Source: Agmasoma carcini (nom. nud.)
Taxonomy: Eukaryota; Microsporidia; Thelohaniidae
DNA length: 64,000 nt
Assembly (NCBI GenBank): GCA_029232285.1
Contig: JAOXFI010000008.1
Span: 1-64,000, forward strand
Direction of reading: 5' to 3'
Shown piece by piece: positions 10,546-22,130 of the stretch. Positions within the stretch are counted from its first letter, which is position 1. The number at the start of each line of letters is the position of its first letter. A model generated the notes under the pieces. It searched no databases and was not told where the DNA came from. It saw only the letters and a program-made list of their open reading frames with translations. The position numbers were made by a program, and so were the translations under genes.

Positions 10546-12324
10546 ATGAATCCATTCAAAGTTTGTAACGTTAGTGAATTTAAAACTAAAATGAGATCTA
10601 AGACTGATGATAACGATCTTATTGTGCTAAAAACAACTAAAGATGATTATAAAATGAAGTTTGAAGCCTATTATTGGAATATTGATCGAATATTTTATAT
10701 ATTTATGAATTATATAAAATTCTTATCTTTTTTCTTTCTAGTAAATGGCAGTGGAATTATGATTTATTGTGGGAGTGAAGAAAATGACACTATTGATGGA
10801 GGAAATAATCCTAATGAACCAAATGTTTCAACAAATGGAGCTCAAAACCCTGTTAGTGGAAATAATTATACAAATACTGATATTTCAGCTAATAATGTAA
10901 CAAAAGATGAGTCTAATAAAGGGGTAGGATGTACTTTTGATTCAATTGGATCTAATCAAAAAACAAATATTTCAACATATCACAAACAACTTACAGATTC
11001 TGAGGAAAAAATTATGGATAAGTGTAAAAATGACGTTGAAGAAATGTTGAATAATTTAATTTCTTATAGTAATACTGTTTTTGGTGATTATGAATTTGAA
11101 TCAAGTATTGATAAACCTCATTATACTTTTAATCTTAATGATAAATTGCCTGATTACATACATGCGCATGATGGAAGTTGCTTTGAATTGAAATACGACA
11201 GAAAAAATTCAAAAATAAGTTTAAACTATATAGACTTTGATAAAAACAAATTTTTAATAATTTTCAACAAAAAAAGTTTTCATAATATTGAATTTGGTAA
11301 TAATATAAAAAATAGGAAAGTAGAAATAAAACTTGAATCAATTGATCATGTAACAATTGATATTTATGATGCTTTTAAGCCTAAAAATTTGTTAAAGTTT
11401 AATAGTGCAGGGAATTCTTGTTATCTTTTAACTCCTATCATCACTATATTTTATAACAAAAGACTTAGAAATTTTTTCTTAGATTCTCAGGTCTATGAGG
11501 ATTCAAGCCCTGAAGAATCTCCATCTATTTATAAAATTTTTGAATATCTTCAATCTTCTAGTGTGTTTGAAGACATAACCTTAGAGTCTTCATTTAATAA
11601 CCGTAGTTATACAGAAATTAAGAAATTATTTAACTCTTTTGAGAGTGTGGAAGTTGATATTATAGATGAACTATCAAAAATTTTTGAAAAATTTAATGAG
11701 AACCCAAATAATATAAGTGAGGGATATTTAATGATCTATGAAAAGTTGAAAAAACAAAATGGCACACCTAATGAAGTTCAGTTCACTTGTTCTTACAAGA
11801 ACAGTCAAGAACAAAATATGATAAGTATTAAAAAATATTTTTTTTTGGACCTTGGTAGCATACAATACAAATCAAATGATAATAATTTTTATTTAGATCA
11901 AATGCTTTCTTTGAAAATTTTAGAAGCAAAAGAAAAATTATCTACAAAATATAACAATATTAAAACTGAAAAAGAACTAGATTGGGATTTACCGGAAATA
12001 TTTCTTTGTAAATTTGATTTTTATAAGAAAAATGCTGACAGTTTATATAAGTATCCTTCCCAGTTAGGCATTAGTAATAAAGGTGTAGAATATAAATATG
12101 ATATTGTGGGTATTAATGTTTATGAGAACATAATTTTAGATAAACAACATCGTGGTGGTCATTATTTTAGTGTTGTTAAGGTTTATGACTCGTTCTATAA
12201 AATAGATGGCTTTTTGATATCTGATAACACTGAAAATTTACTAATGTATGATTGTAAAATTGGAAGTGGTGGTTCAATGGATGCTTCAATGGTTTTATAT
12301 CAGAGACGAGAATCAAAAAAATAA
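10546..12324 (+). CDS. USP-like (peptidase C19) protein with N-terminal signal/anchor
   Basis: A 592-residue protein. The C-terminal half carries a divergent ubiquitin-specific-protease signature. A Cys box (SAGNSCYLL, Cys at residue 292) matches the family's GNTCYxN. A His box (RGGHYFSVVK, His at 539, then FYKIDGF) matches GGHYxxxxxxxxWYxFDD. The C-terminus ASMVLYQRR matches AYMLxYxR. The usual QQDxxEF motif is not obvious and the zinc CxxC pairs are missing. A hydrophobic stretch (about residues 54-75), preceded by an internal ATG at 10705, would make a good signal peptide if translation starts there; from the first ATG it would be a membrane anchor. A linker rich in Asn, Thr and Ser with several N-glycosylation-like sites follows. 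A secreted or membrane-bound deubiquitinase acting on the host is an inference; a catalytically dead fold is possible. Confidence 0.6.
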   Translation: MNPFKVCNVSEFKTKMRSKTDDNDLIVLKTTKDDYKMKFEAYYWNIDRIFYIFMNYIKFLSFFFLVNGSGIMIYCGSEENDTIDGGNNPNEPNVSTNGAQNPVSGNNYTNTDISANNVTKDESNKGVGCTFDSIGSNQKTNISTYHKQLTDSEEKIMDKCKNDVEEMLNNLISYSNTVFGDYEFESSIDKPHYTFNLNDKLPDYIHAHDGSCFELKYDRKNSKISLNYIDFDKNKFLIIFNKKSFHNIEFGNNIKNRKVEIKLESIDHVTIDIYDAFKPKNLLKFNSAGNSCYLLTPIITIFYNKRLRNFFLDSQVYEDSSPEESPSIYKIFEYLQSSSVFEDITLESSFNNRSYTEIKKLFNSFESVEVDIIDELSKIFEKFNENPNNISEGYLMIYEKLKKQNGTPNEVQFTCSYKNSQEQNMISIKKYFFLDLGSIQYKSNDNNFYLDQMLSLKILEAKEKLSTKYNNIKTEKELDWDLPEIFLCKFDFYKKNADSLYKYPSQLGISNKGVEYKYDIVGINVYENIILDKQHRGGHYFSVVKVYDSFYKIDGFLISDNTENLLMYDCKIGSGGSMDASMVLYQRRESKK

Positions 12325-12959
12325 ATGATTTTTTTCTATTTTCAGTTATTTATTATAATAATTTGAATTTTAATTTAGTTATTTATCATAATAATGTGAA
12401 TTTTTAGATTAACCTATCCTTATATTAAGTCGAAAACATCACTGCATGTTATTTAACTGTTTTAGTGTTGTTGAGGTGCGATAGAATGGAAGATGAGTAT
12501 GAATCATAGAAAAGGGTATAAAAGTACGTTATAAACATATTAAAATATTAATAAATCACAAGTACGTATAGAAGACAAGAAAATAATATTAGACCAGTTA
12601 TACATTATCTAAATCATCCAACGGGTTAAACAATATACCTAGAAATCAATCAGAGATATAAGGATGGGTGTACAAATAATTCAAGTCCGTTATAAGAGAC
12701 TTTTTAATAATATTTTAATCCCACCTGCCAATAAAAACACAATAAATAAAGGTTTCATTTTTAAAATTTACCTACAATGATGAAGCGATTGAATTTGAGA
12801 GGATGATGTCCAAAGCTGATAAACATGAGTTAATAATGTTTTTAATAGACTTAATTCTACTAAAACGTCTTTGTATTTGGAGTAAATGCAACATATTGTG
12901 TAAACTTATTACATATAAAAGAAAGTCTGAAGATACATAACTATATCTTTAAAAATACA
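12325..12959. other. Intergenic, nothing recognised
   Basis: About 630 bp downstream of the USP-like gene. It starts with an imperfect direct repeat (ATTTATTATAATAATTTGAATTTTA, then ATTTATCATAATAATGTGAATTTTTA) at 12345-12405. No gene is visible. Confidence 0.4.
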
Positions 12960-13350
12960 AAAATACTTTTTGAGAGAATTGCGGTTTTCTTTAGTAAATT
13001 TTTCACATGAATTAAGTTTTACTATATTTTTAATCATTAAATATGCATCAAAGTTCTTGTATTTTAAAGATCTTACGTCCACATCGAAATAATATGCGCA
13101 ATTAAGAAATTGATTATTCTTCTTGATTAATCAAATAATCCTCTTGGCTGTCCCAATACTATTGTTCGAGTTAATATAAGATGCTAACTATAAGTGTAAG
13201 AGTCATCGAGTGAGATCACCTTCAAATGAAAGTGATGCATTTGGATTGTTTAAATTAAAGAACATAAAAAAGTATATTTGCAGTTGTTATTCCTGATAAG
13301 AAGAATCTCCACTCTAATTCTTATAATTATAAGTCAAGTAACACTTTTTT
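12960..13350 (+). pseudogene. Decayed IS1595/ISXO2 (Merlin)-like transposase fragment, copy 2
   Basis: This aligns at DNA level with the fragment at 820-1180. In broken frames it gives CPNTIVRVN (like GGPxxIVEID) and CIWIV-x-IKEHKKV. In the next frame it gives IFAVVIPDKKNL, closely resembling the ISXO2/Merlin core 'FxVxVPDRSxxTL'. Stops and shifts show that it is dead. It ends about 50 bp before Tc1 element B. Confidence 0.5.
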
Positions 13351-13404
13351 CAACCAAATAGATTGATGAACATCAATCTGAGTATAAATTTGATAATATA
13401 AAGA

Positions 13405-14786
13405 TACAGTACGCCAAAAAATTGGACACCCCAAAAAGTTTGTTTAAAATTTGTAAATTTTTGAATAAAAAATAATTTGATTTTAATAGTTAAGTATATC
13501 TATAATATTTTTTAATCGTGCATTTTATAAAAACTCTTTTGGCAATTTTAATAAAATTTTTAATTTAAAACCAATAAAAAACCACGCTTTTATTTAATAT
13601 GATGTATGACTATCTTTTGCCACGATAACTTCTTTTATTCTATCACTCATAGAATATAAAAGTGTTCTACAATATAAAGTACTGATATCAGACCACATTT
13701 CACCAATTTTTTATATTAAATGTACCTTGTTTTCAAAGAACAACATTTCTTAATTTTGCTTTAAATAAACCCATAGATGTTCTATATGGTTAAGATCTGG
13801 GCCATGTGAAGGCCATTTTAACACCTCAATATTCATATATTTAAAAAACACTGATGCCATCTTAATTTTATGCTTTAGATTATTGTATTGTTGAAATTTT
13901 GTGCACTATCATTTAAACCATTGCTTAATATTTGAGTATAATATGGTGTATTAAAGGTTTCATCTAAAACACTAAATTCCAACTACATTTCTACTCATAA
14001 AATCCCAAACAAATATTTTCTTCTTACCAAATTTGACAGTTTCATTTATAGGCCTTAATTTTTTTCAACCCACACTTTTGCCTCTTAGAGTCATTATAAA
14101 TGTTAAAAAAGGTTTCATCTATAAAAATAACATCGCAAAGTAGTCTTTGCCTTTAAATGGCCACATTTTTACAATTCTTAATCTGTTAATTATTTGCACA
14201 TTTGATAATTTTGGCTTAGATGAAAAATAAAAACATCTAAAATGATTTTTCTTTAAAAAAAGACGAACACTTTCATCACAGATACTTATATTTGACTCAT
14301 CTTCAATCATTTTTTTAATATTGCGGCATGTGGCGTAAGGGTTTTTATTGATCTTTTTTTAATTAATTTGATATTGCTTATATCAATTATTTTCTTCCAG
14401 CCACTACCACCTTTTATTTAATCTTTTTTATCATTCTTGTATTTTTAATGTGATCTTGTATTGTAGATATTTTTAAGTTGGTTTTTACACTGATTTCGCG
14501 TATTGAAACCCTCATAGAAAATGGCTGAAAAATTCGACCTTTGTCGAATTCAGAAACATGTTTATCCATTAAAGTATTTGTTCTGTATTTTTTATTTATA
14601 GTTATACAAGAAGGGAAAATTATATGATATTTTTCTTGGTATCCGGTTTTTTTATTGGTTTTAAATTAAAAATTTTATCAAAATTGCCAAAAGTGTTTTT
14701 ATAAAATGCGCGATTTAAAAAAACAAAAAATATTATAGATATACTTATACTATTAAAACCAAATTAGTTTTTTTTGGAGTACTGTA
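13405..14786 (-). mobile_element. Tc1/mariner-like element B, degenerate
   Basis: TA-flanked inverted ends: left TACAGTACGCC...TTGGACACCCC and right ...GGAGTACTGTA. On the minus strand, the RC of 13776-13836 reads WPSHGPDLNHIEHLWVYLKQ, the classic Tc1 'WPxxSPDLNPIExxWxxLK' motif ending the DDE domain. An upstream minus-strand stretch at 14119-14310 stays open and resembles the helix-turn-helix half (a VRLFLKKN...RLRIVKMWPFK run). Stops interrupt the rest. Its length is close to that of a full Tc1 element. Confidence 0.85.
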
Positions 14787-16455
14787 TGTTATAAGTATGA
14801 TTTTAAATTATTTTTAGGATTAAACATAATACAGTTGGATCATTTATTAAAGAATTTAAGCTTGAAATTAAACGAAGAGGGGGTGTAAGTACTGAAAACA
14901 CGAAAATTCTTTAATGATTTCCGTTTCAATACAAAAAATAAGGATTTTTTTATTGATGCATATTTAAAATTTCTTAAAATAAATTTAAATTGTTGATCAT
15001 ATATATCAGAATTCTTTATGACAATAAGCACATTAAATATACCTTCTGATAAAACAATTCACCTTTTCTTTTTTAAATTATGTTTTACTTGTGAGCAAAG
15101 ACTCTTAATTGATTGAATATGCAACTGTTAATCAAAAAGGTTTACAAAATTGTAGTAAAGATTTACTGTGAATTGTTCATAGCGATCATTTAATGATTAT
15201 AAGGCAGTATCATTGATCATTTTTGTTAATTGGTTTATAATGGATGTTGTTTTTAATTATTTTTTTCTCAACCACTTCCAAAATTCATTTTTTTATCGTT
15301 TTTCAATGACACCTATAACACAAAAAAAACAGCCCTTCTCTATTATATTTCTCTTAAAAATAAAATATAGTCAATTTCAATGATTTTCTTCTTGCCAACA
15401 TAATTTTATACCACTAATTTTTTGTTTGTTAAAAGAAAGTGTATCATGTTATCTCTGCAACCTCTTTATATAATTGAATTGTTTTTATTTTACCTTTAAA
15501 TGCTTTGTTGTATAATATCAGGATTTGTTTTATAAATAATTTGAATCAGTTTTCAGAGCCTAAGCTGTACAAAAAGAAAATGTTTTTATTTTTAATATAA
15601 TCCCACATTTCTAAAAACCTTATTTGTACGAGTTATAATTTATAATAACATAGATTATTCACAATTTGAATATATCATGGTATTTTCTATCAGTCTAAAT
15701 AAGCAATAAATTTAATTCTCCTGTGCTTATCATTAACCTGTGGGTATTAAAATCTTCAATATTGAATAATATAATAGAGAGAAAGAAAACGACTATGATT
15801 TAACAATAAATCCTTCGCTAATATTATTATTTTTAAATAATCTATTATAACGGACTTAGACCCGATTAAACAATTTTAAAATATAATAAATTTGGTAGAT
15901 TAAGAATTGAGATGGTACCAATGTTTGAATATTTTTTATTGTGATATTTTCTGAGATAAGAGAAAGGTATTTCAGCCTGGTTGTATCTTTCAATATATCA
16001 TCAATAACCTTGGCTACGATAATATAAAAATATTATATAATTGTATTATTACGGTTAATTCTTTACTTTTAATATAATAAGAAATGCTTAATATAGAATT
16101 AGTTTTATGATTATTAATGTGTAGAAACACAATGAATTGACCAGTCTTATTGTATTTATAGATTTTATGTAAGAAATTCAAGAGCTCACTTTGACAAGAG
16201 AGTATCAAAAAAATACAACAAAATATCTAATATGAAGGTTTCAATCATATATGATTATTTATAGTTAAGTATAAATAGTCTTTTAGCTTTCTGATTTATT
16301 ATACTTAATTGTCTAAATCAAATTTTCTTAATATGTTGATTTGATCTATAATAAGTTTAATATCACATTGATTGTAACTTATATTTATATAAGTTATCAT
16401 TTTATAAATAAATAAATCTCCTTTACTATTTTTATAAATAAAAAAATTTACTCAT
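14787..16455. other. 1.7-kb region without a supported gene
   Basis: AT-rich DNA between Tc1 element B and the next gene. Two minus-strand frames of about 63 codons are open, but they are low in complexity and lack a recognisable product. Decayed mobile DNA is likely, but I see no motif to name it. Confidence 0.4.
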
Positions 16456-17658
16456 ATGAGGAGAACAAAATCAAATAATAAGATCATGTTTATATTAGCA
16501 TTTACTTTGATTTGTGGTATTGCTGGACTGTTGTTACTTTCAATAATGAAGAGCAGTGCTTCTGAATCTGATGCTGAATGTAAAATAGCTAAGACAAGTG
16601 AAGATGATAATAAATCAAATTTTAGGCAAAATCTAGTTGGAAGAGATGGTCGTAATATCTCATTACCCACTCTTTCACAGAATATGTCAACAAATAATAC
16701 TGATAATGCCTTTTCAAGTACTATTAGCAATATAAATATATCTGAGAAATCACAATTAAATCAACATGAAAATAGTGCTAACCTGTCAACAATGACACAA
16801 ATAGATAAACTCAATCCTTCAAGACAAAGCACAATTATTATTGAGGATGAAGATCAAAGAAGAATTCGTTTATTAAGAGAAATAAATTTGAAAGAAAATA
16901 TAAACGTAGAATTTGATCCTTCAAAAATCCAATCAGACGATTTTCAGAAATTTCGTGATAATTCATTTAGATTCGAAATTTTGATGGTTATTAAAATAAA
17001 ATCTAAGAATGATTTTATAAGGAGTGATATTATTGAAAAATGTACGAAAAATTATATTAATAATTTCCAAAATGATAAGGAAGAATTGTTTCTCAGGTCT
17101 GTTATTGATGTCATTCATATAATTAATTCAAATTGTGGTATTACTTTTAATCAAGTGCCATCAGATGTAAAAAGTGGGACAGAAAGGTTAAAAAATATAA
17201 TTTCGTCAGAACTGGATAATTCTAAAGATATTCGTCGGAAAGTAACAGAACTTTATCATAATGATGTTAGAAGCATATTTATAGATAATTGTAAAAATCA
17301 AATTGATGAAAATGTAATTAGTTCATTTTTGAAAGGTAAAATGGAAAAGGAAATATTTGAACAAGGATCTCGTCTTTTTTCTGATAAAGAAATTTTAGAA
17401 ATTATATCTTCTCTTAAAAATCTCGCTAATACAATCGTTCAAGGTGTTAAATATGCAAATACTGAAGCTGAAAAGGCCCGTTTTAATGATTTTATTATTT
17501 GTTATGTGTTTAATGAATTTAATAAATATTATAATAATGATAAAGTCTCAAATTTAAAACGATTTATTGATCGGGATACCAAAGAAGTGCTAGATAAATT
17601 GTATCTATATTTTAAGGATGATTCGGAACGTATTGATATTAAATCTGCATTCCCGTGA
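16456..17658 (+). CDS. Signal-anchor/secreted protein, unknown
   Basis: A 400-residue protein. A basic start (MRRTKSNNK) is followed by a strong hydrophobic segment at residues 10-30 (IMFILAFTLICGIAGLLLLSI), making a signal peptide or type II anchor. A Ser/Asn/Thr-rich disordered region reaches about residue 130. The remaining 270 residues are charged and helical, with a handful of Cys residues (ECxK, SNCG, DNCK, IICY), and look like a folded exported domain. I recognise no family. The gene stands alone among relics. Confidence 0.6.
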   Translation: MRRTKSNNKIMFILAFTLICGIAGLLLLSIMKSSASESDAECKIAKTSEDDNKSNFRQNLVGRDGRNISLPTLSQNMSTNNTDNAFSSTISNINISEKSQLNQHENSANLSTMTQIDKLNPSRQSTIIIEDEDQRRIRLLREINLKENINVEFDPSKIQSDDFQKFRDNSFRFEILMVIKIKSKNDFIRSDIIEKCTKNYINNFQNDKEELFLRSVIDVIHIINSNCGITFNQVPSDVKSGTERLKNIISSELDNSKDIRRKVTELYHNDVRSIFIDNCKNQIDENVISSFLKGKMEKEIFEQGSRLFSDKEILEIISSLKNLANTIVQGVKYANTEAEKARFNDFIICYVFNEFNKYYNNDKVSNLKRFIDRDTKEVLDKLYLYFKDDSERIDIKSAFP

Positions 17659-17889
17659 TTCAAGGAAATTAAATTAATTAAATTTTTTAATCATATGTGA
17701 AGTGATCATTATAAAAAGATAAAAATTATTTTATAGTAAATATATAACAACTTATGAAGTAAATAATGACTCTACTATATTGAAATTATTTTATAAAACA
17801 TTTCCTTTAATGGTAAGTATAGGCAGAAATTTCAAGTATTATCAATAGAAAATAAATTTTATTTTCACTGATTTTTTTTCAAAGGATTA
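17659..17889. other. Short intergenic spacer
   Basis: AT-rich spacer with nothing recognised. Confidence 0.4.
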
Positions 17890-18190
17890 TCGACAGGTTT
17901 CGATGTTATATCCTCTCTTCGATGTTAGACCTCCACATGGCGTAGAGTATGAACTTTGGAAACAATGGGCGATAAATTGGGCTGATGTATACGTACAACT
18001 GGTAATTAAATTGGGCTGATATATACGTACAACCTTATTCACTCTAAGTAATGGTAGATCGATACATTTTCTTATGGACAGGAGACTATCACTTGCAAGA
18101 TATAAGCTGAACAGTGTGCGTAGAGTAGCTAAATTTAACTAATACCGACCCTATTTCAAGTACCTTTATTGTTTCCTTTCCGCTATCTAA
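17890..18190 (+). repeat. Dispersed repeat family B, copy 4 (inverted)
   Basis: The plus strand here matches the minus strand of copy 2: GACCTCCACATGGCG...GGAAACAATGGGCG against GACCTCCACGTGGTG...GGAAACAACGGC, followed by CTTATTCACTCTAAGTAAT and the CTTGCAAGATATAAGCTGAAC block. It also contains an internal near-perfect 36-bp tandem duplication (TAAATTGGGCTGAT.TATACGTACAAC twice, at 17973-18042). No coding potential. Confidence 0.55.
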
Positions 18191-19181
18191 GAAGGGTTAA
18201 TATTTTGCTTTTATTATCATCTTTATCAAAGTAAGTTAAGTGTATGATTGCTATTCGTTGTATTTGTTTCTTCTTTTTGAATCTTACTGATGATGTGTTC
18301 CAATTATTGGAATTTTTAAATGATATGTCGACTTTTCTCCTTTTTTGTAAATATCAGCTATTTTTGATATTCTAGTAGGACATGTGATAAAATGAAGGTT
18401 TCAAGCCAATATTACACCTTGTTTAAATGTTTTTTTAAAAGAATTATGTATAATTTGATAGAAAATTAATATAATATTTTTTAGTTTTCTTTTAATAAAA
18501 ATTTCAAATAATGATCATACAAAGGTTGAGGTATAATAAAGATCAAGAAATTTGACAAAAGTTGTATCAAGGCATAAATATGCATGAGAATTAACTTATA
18601 ATGAGTATGTTATGCCTCTGTTAATAATATCACTTGAATCAATAAACAATTTTTATATGAACTAAAAGTGATTTATCAACTTCTACCTTCTCACTGATGC
18701 AATATATACTTGATTGGGTGTTGAATATGTTCATAGAATCTCACAACAATTGATTATATCTAAATATATATCAATCACGACTCTTCAATACTTATTACAA
18801 TTAAATATCATTGTATTTTATTTTAATTTATAATTATAGAAGAATATGGTATTATTTGGTTAATATTACATGAATAGACTAAACAATAAAGATTTGATAT
18901 ATATTTAAGTCTTTATTGTCACATTATATCCTTTAAATGACATAATACTTTATATGAAGAATTAAATAAAATATTTTTAAAAATTTTTAAATATTATTTT
19001 TTTTCAATATAAAAAGATTGTTTTTAATATAAATAATGTTTCAAGACGAGCTATAAACCTAGATTCTATCTAATATGCTATATATTGTAATTAAGAGTTA
19101 TCTATAATGTTTATATGTTGCCAATATTAATTATAATTAAAATCATTTATTGCAAAATTTATTAATAAAAAAAATATCAAT
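18191..19181. other. 1-kb region without a supported gene
   Basis: AT-rich DNA up to the homeodomain gene. No open frame or repeat that I can support. Confidence 0.4.
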
Positions 19182-19466
19182 TCAATATTTATTATAATGA
19201 CCTTTTAAAACAAGCATAACCGCCTCTGCAAGTGTATTTAGTGTCTTTGGGAGTACACAGCTTTGTGTGAGGTATAATTCCTTTCCTGCTTTTATCTTTT
19301 GACGCTGATTTTGAAACCATATTTGAATTGACTTTAATGTAAGAGATAAAGAACTAGCAAGTTCTTGTTTTTGAATCGATGTTGGGAAGGGTGAGGTGTT
19401 GAACACGTCTATTAATATTTTTTGTTGTTCTTTAGTGAGTATTGTTCTTGTGCGTTTGTATGTCAT
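19182..19466 (-). CDS. Homeodomain transcription factor
   Basis: A 94-residue protein that is almost entirely a homeodomain. The N-terminal arm KRTRTILTKEQQ is followed by helix 1 (KILIDVFNT), helix 2 (KQELASSLSL) and recognition helix 3 (SIQIWFQNQRQKIK). The invariant W and F of WFQNxR are present. The recognition helix keeps the Asn (WFQN) expected to contact adenine. The ATG follows TTTCCTA. Microsporidia encode several short single-homeodomain proteins of this type. It is a nuclear DNA-binding protein with unknown targets. Confidence 0.85.
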   Translation of the reverse strand: MTYKRTRTILTKEQQKILIDVFNTSPFPTSIQKQELASSLSLTLKSIQIWFQNQRQKIKAGKELYLTQSCVLPKTLNTLAEAVMLVLKGHYNKY

Positions 19467-20592
19467 TAGGAAATTTTTAAATTTTTTCTAATATAATTTC
19501 AATAATAACAAAAAAATAATTATTATTAAATAAATATTGTATTAAGTGATTAAAATATAATATTTATGATGAATATATAGTTTAAATAAATAAAAATATT
19601 ATTTATTTGTTTGTTTAGTAACTCTATTGAATATTAGTTTCAAATAATCATTGTCTTCCTTATTGAAATATTCTTAAAAATATTGAAATAAATATAATTA
19701 TAAATAAAATTTGTTTATTTATTCATTAATATTTGAATATTATTATTTATTTTAGTGTTTATAGATAAAAATATTGGATCAATAGAAGAAAGCTATTGTT
19801 TCATCAAATTATGTATAATAATCATTTATTAATTCATTACAAAAATGATTTTATAGGTTAGTTAGTATGTGATTTGCTAAATTAAAAAATATTTCATAAG
19901 AGGTGAGTTGTAATGCCAAATAAGAAGAATTTTGTAAAAAAACGTTTATTTATTAATATTGATATTGAAAAATTAATTATAGTGATTTTATTATATTGAA
20001 ATTAAATGTTTGTATTTCCAAAAATAAATATTTTATAATGATCAAATCACAAGATTTAAGTCTTTTGAACTTATGTATGAGGATTGAATATTTTAATAAT
20101 AGTAAATAGAAGAAGGTCTTTGAGCATTGATTGCTGAAATTTATATTGTTATGGAGTATGTAGATTAAATGTTTTAAATATATTTTTGATTAAATATTTG
20201 TAATTATAAAATTATTCTAAACAAAGAAAGCGGGGTTATAAATATGACCATCTTGACTATATGGGTTATTATGATTTATAGAAAGTGCATCACAGTTGAT
20301 AAAAGGTATTAATATGAAATCTTAATGTTTTATAGATGATAAGGCTTACATCTGCAATTTCAAATAATATTCTTTTAGTTCTAGGCAATTAACAAACACT
20401 AGAACGTATTTATTTGATAAATTATTTACTTTTACAAGATCATTATATCAATAAGTAAATACTATTTATTTACAGTTTAAGTTCATATTTCTAATCATTA
20501 TCGAATAATAAACAGAGTATTTTCAACTATCACAGCATCTTACATAATATTTGTTATTATTTTAACTCTATGTTACAAAAAATTGGGATTAT
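19467..20592. other. 1.1-kb region without a supported gene
   Basis: AT-rich DNA upstream of the homeodomain gene. Short A/T tracts occur, but no gene or element is recognised. Confidence 0.4.
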
Positions 20593-20668
20593 TTGAATAA
20601 TCTCCCCACAAAATGCCTCTGTGGAGAGATTGTTCAATTAGTAACTTTCGGTGGGGATATTGTTCAAG
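20593..20668. repeat. Hairpin plus direct copy of a GTGGAGAGATTGTTCAA word
   Basis: TTGAATAATCTCCCCACA and TGTGGAGAGATTGTTCAA form an 18-bp near-perfect inverted repeat (20593-20637) with a 9-nt spacer. A third copy (GTGGGGATATTGTTCAAG) lies at 20651-20668, and a fourth (TGGAGAGATTGTTCAG) at 21705-21720. These may be terminal or subterminal repeats of an unclassified element covering about 20.6-21.7 kb. Confidence 0.5.
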
Positions 20669-22130
20669 TATAACTAAAAAATCAATATTTAAGTGTAAAA
20701 ATAGAATTCGTGTTAATGTATAATTTTTGATGTATTAATTTCATATATTTATTATCAAATATATTTTAAAATTCAACCCATGTTAACAAGAAATCATATT
20801 ACCACTCCTGAATGAAAATAATGGATTTGTTATCAATTATTTAGAAAATAACAATCTCTTAAAAAGTTTTCTACTATACCAAGGATTTTCGGTTAAAATA
20901 TAAAAAACACGAGATGGGTATGCTTAGAAATGTTTCAGAGCTGAGAGTTCAGAGCACAGATCTACTCAATCATTTCGTGCTGTTTCGATTTTAAACAATC
21001 TAATCTATCACTTCAAAAATAGATAAATGCTATGTATTTATAGAGTGAAGATATAGGAGGGACATAGGCACTGGGTGTAAGCAAAAAAATGGCAATACAC
21101 TTTTATAATTATTTTACAAAGGTATGTGAAAGATACTTTTTGATGCACCCTATTCGCCTTGGTAGACATGATGTGATTATACAGACTGTTGAATCTGCAT
21201 TTTTACATATACTAAAATTTCATAGAGGACGCGCGTCTCTAGTACATTGTGGATTTTTGGTCTAGTTGATACAATTTTATCGCCTGCTGTTGGTTTTATG
21301 GAGATAATATAAAGGAGAGATGCTGCAACACTCTTTCCTATAATTCTTGGGTTAGTTAAAGCCTGTTCAATAATATATGTGATGAATGAAGAGGTTATAA
21401 TAATATTCAAAGTCACGGATATGTTAATGCAACAGTCAACCATTTTTAATTTTGTTGATCCACTGAACGGTACACATGCACATCACATTGAATCCTACTA
21501 GAATAAACATAAGACTATTATAAAAATATGCGAAGGGTTAAAAGAGATTTGTTATATTTATATTTACAAGAATTTATGTGGAGTGATCGTTTTTCACGAT
21601 GTGTTTTCCATAGTTTAAATAATCATATTATTGCTCAAAATCCGATGTAATATGATTCATCGGAATATATTAAATAAATATATCATTTTATCAGTTCTAC
21701 TATATGGAGAGATTGTTCAGGTGATCAAAAACCGTTTTACTCAATATTGGATTTTCTTACTTACTTAAATTATATAAATTTATAAGCGTTTAATATTATA
21801 AATTTGATCATTTAATAAAAGAAAAACAAATACATAAAATTGATATTCCTTTACATTTACTTTATAAAACCATATATAACAAGTCATTGTGAGTAATCAC
21901 CAGCCCTCAGACATTAAAAAAATATAATTATCAATTTTAAAGATAAAAATGCACTTCTAAAATAGAACTGTTCCTAAACATAAGATTTTTCTCCTAAATG
22001 TATTAAAAATCAAATATTGAAGATAATGAATAATTCTTAGAGAAAATTCACTGATATAAACAAATTATTAAAATCAATTGAGATGATGAAAATCTATTAG
22101 TTAATGTTATTTGTAAAATAATGTTACAAA
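20669..22130. other. Possible unclassified relic element region
   Basis: This lies between the hairpin and Tc1 element C. A minus-strand open frame at 21177-21443 (88 codons) has a more protein-like composition (IIGKSVAASLLYIISIKPTA, then RPKIHNVLETR) than its surroundings, but it matches nothing I recognise. The copy of the hairpin word at 21705 suggests that an element spans this stretch. Confidence 0.3.

Noticed and set aside
16452..16730. 92-codon minus-strand frame
   Set aside because: Antisense shadow of the signal-anchor gene, with no independent support.
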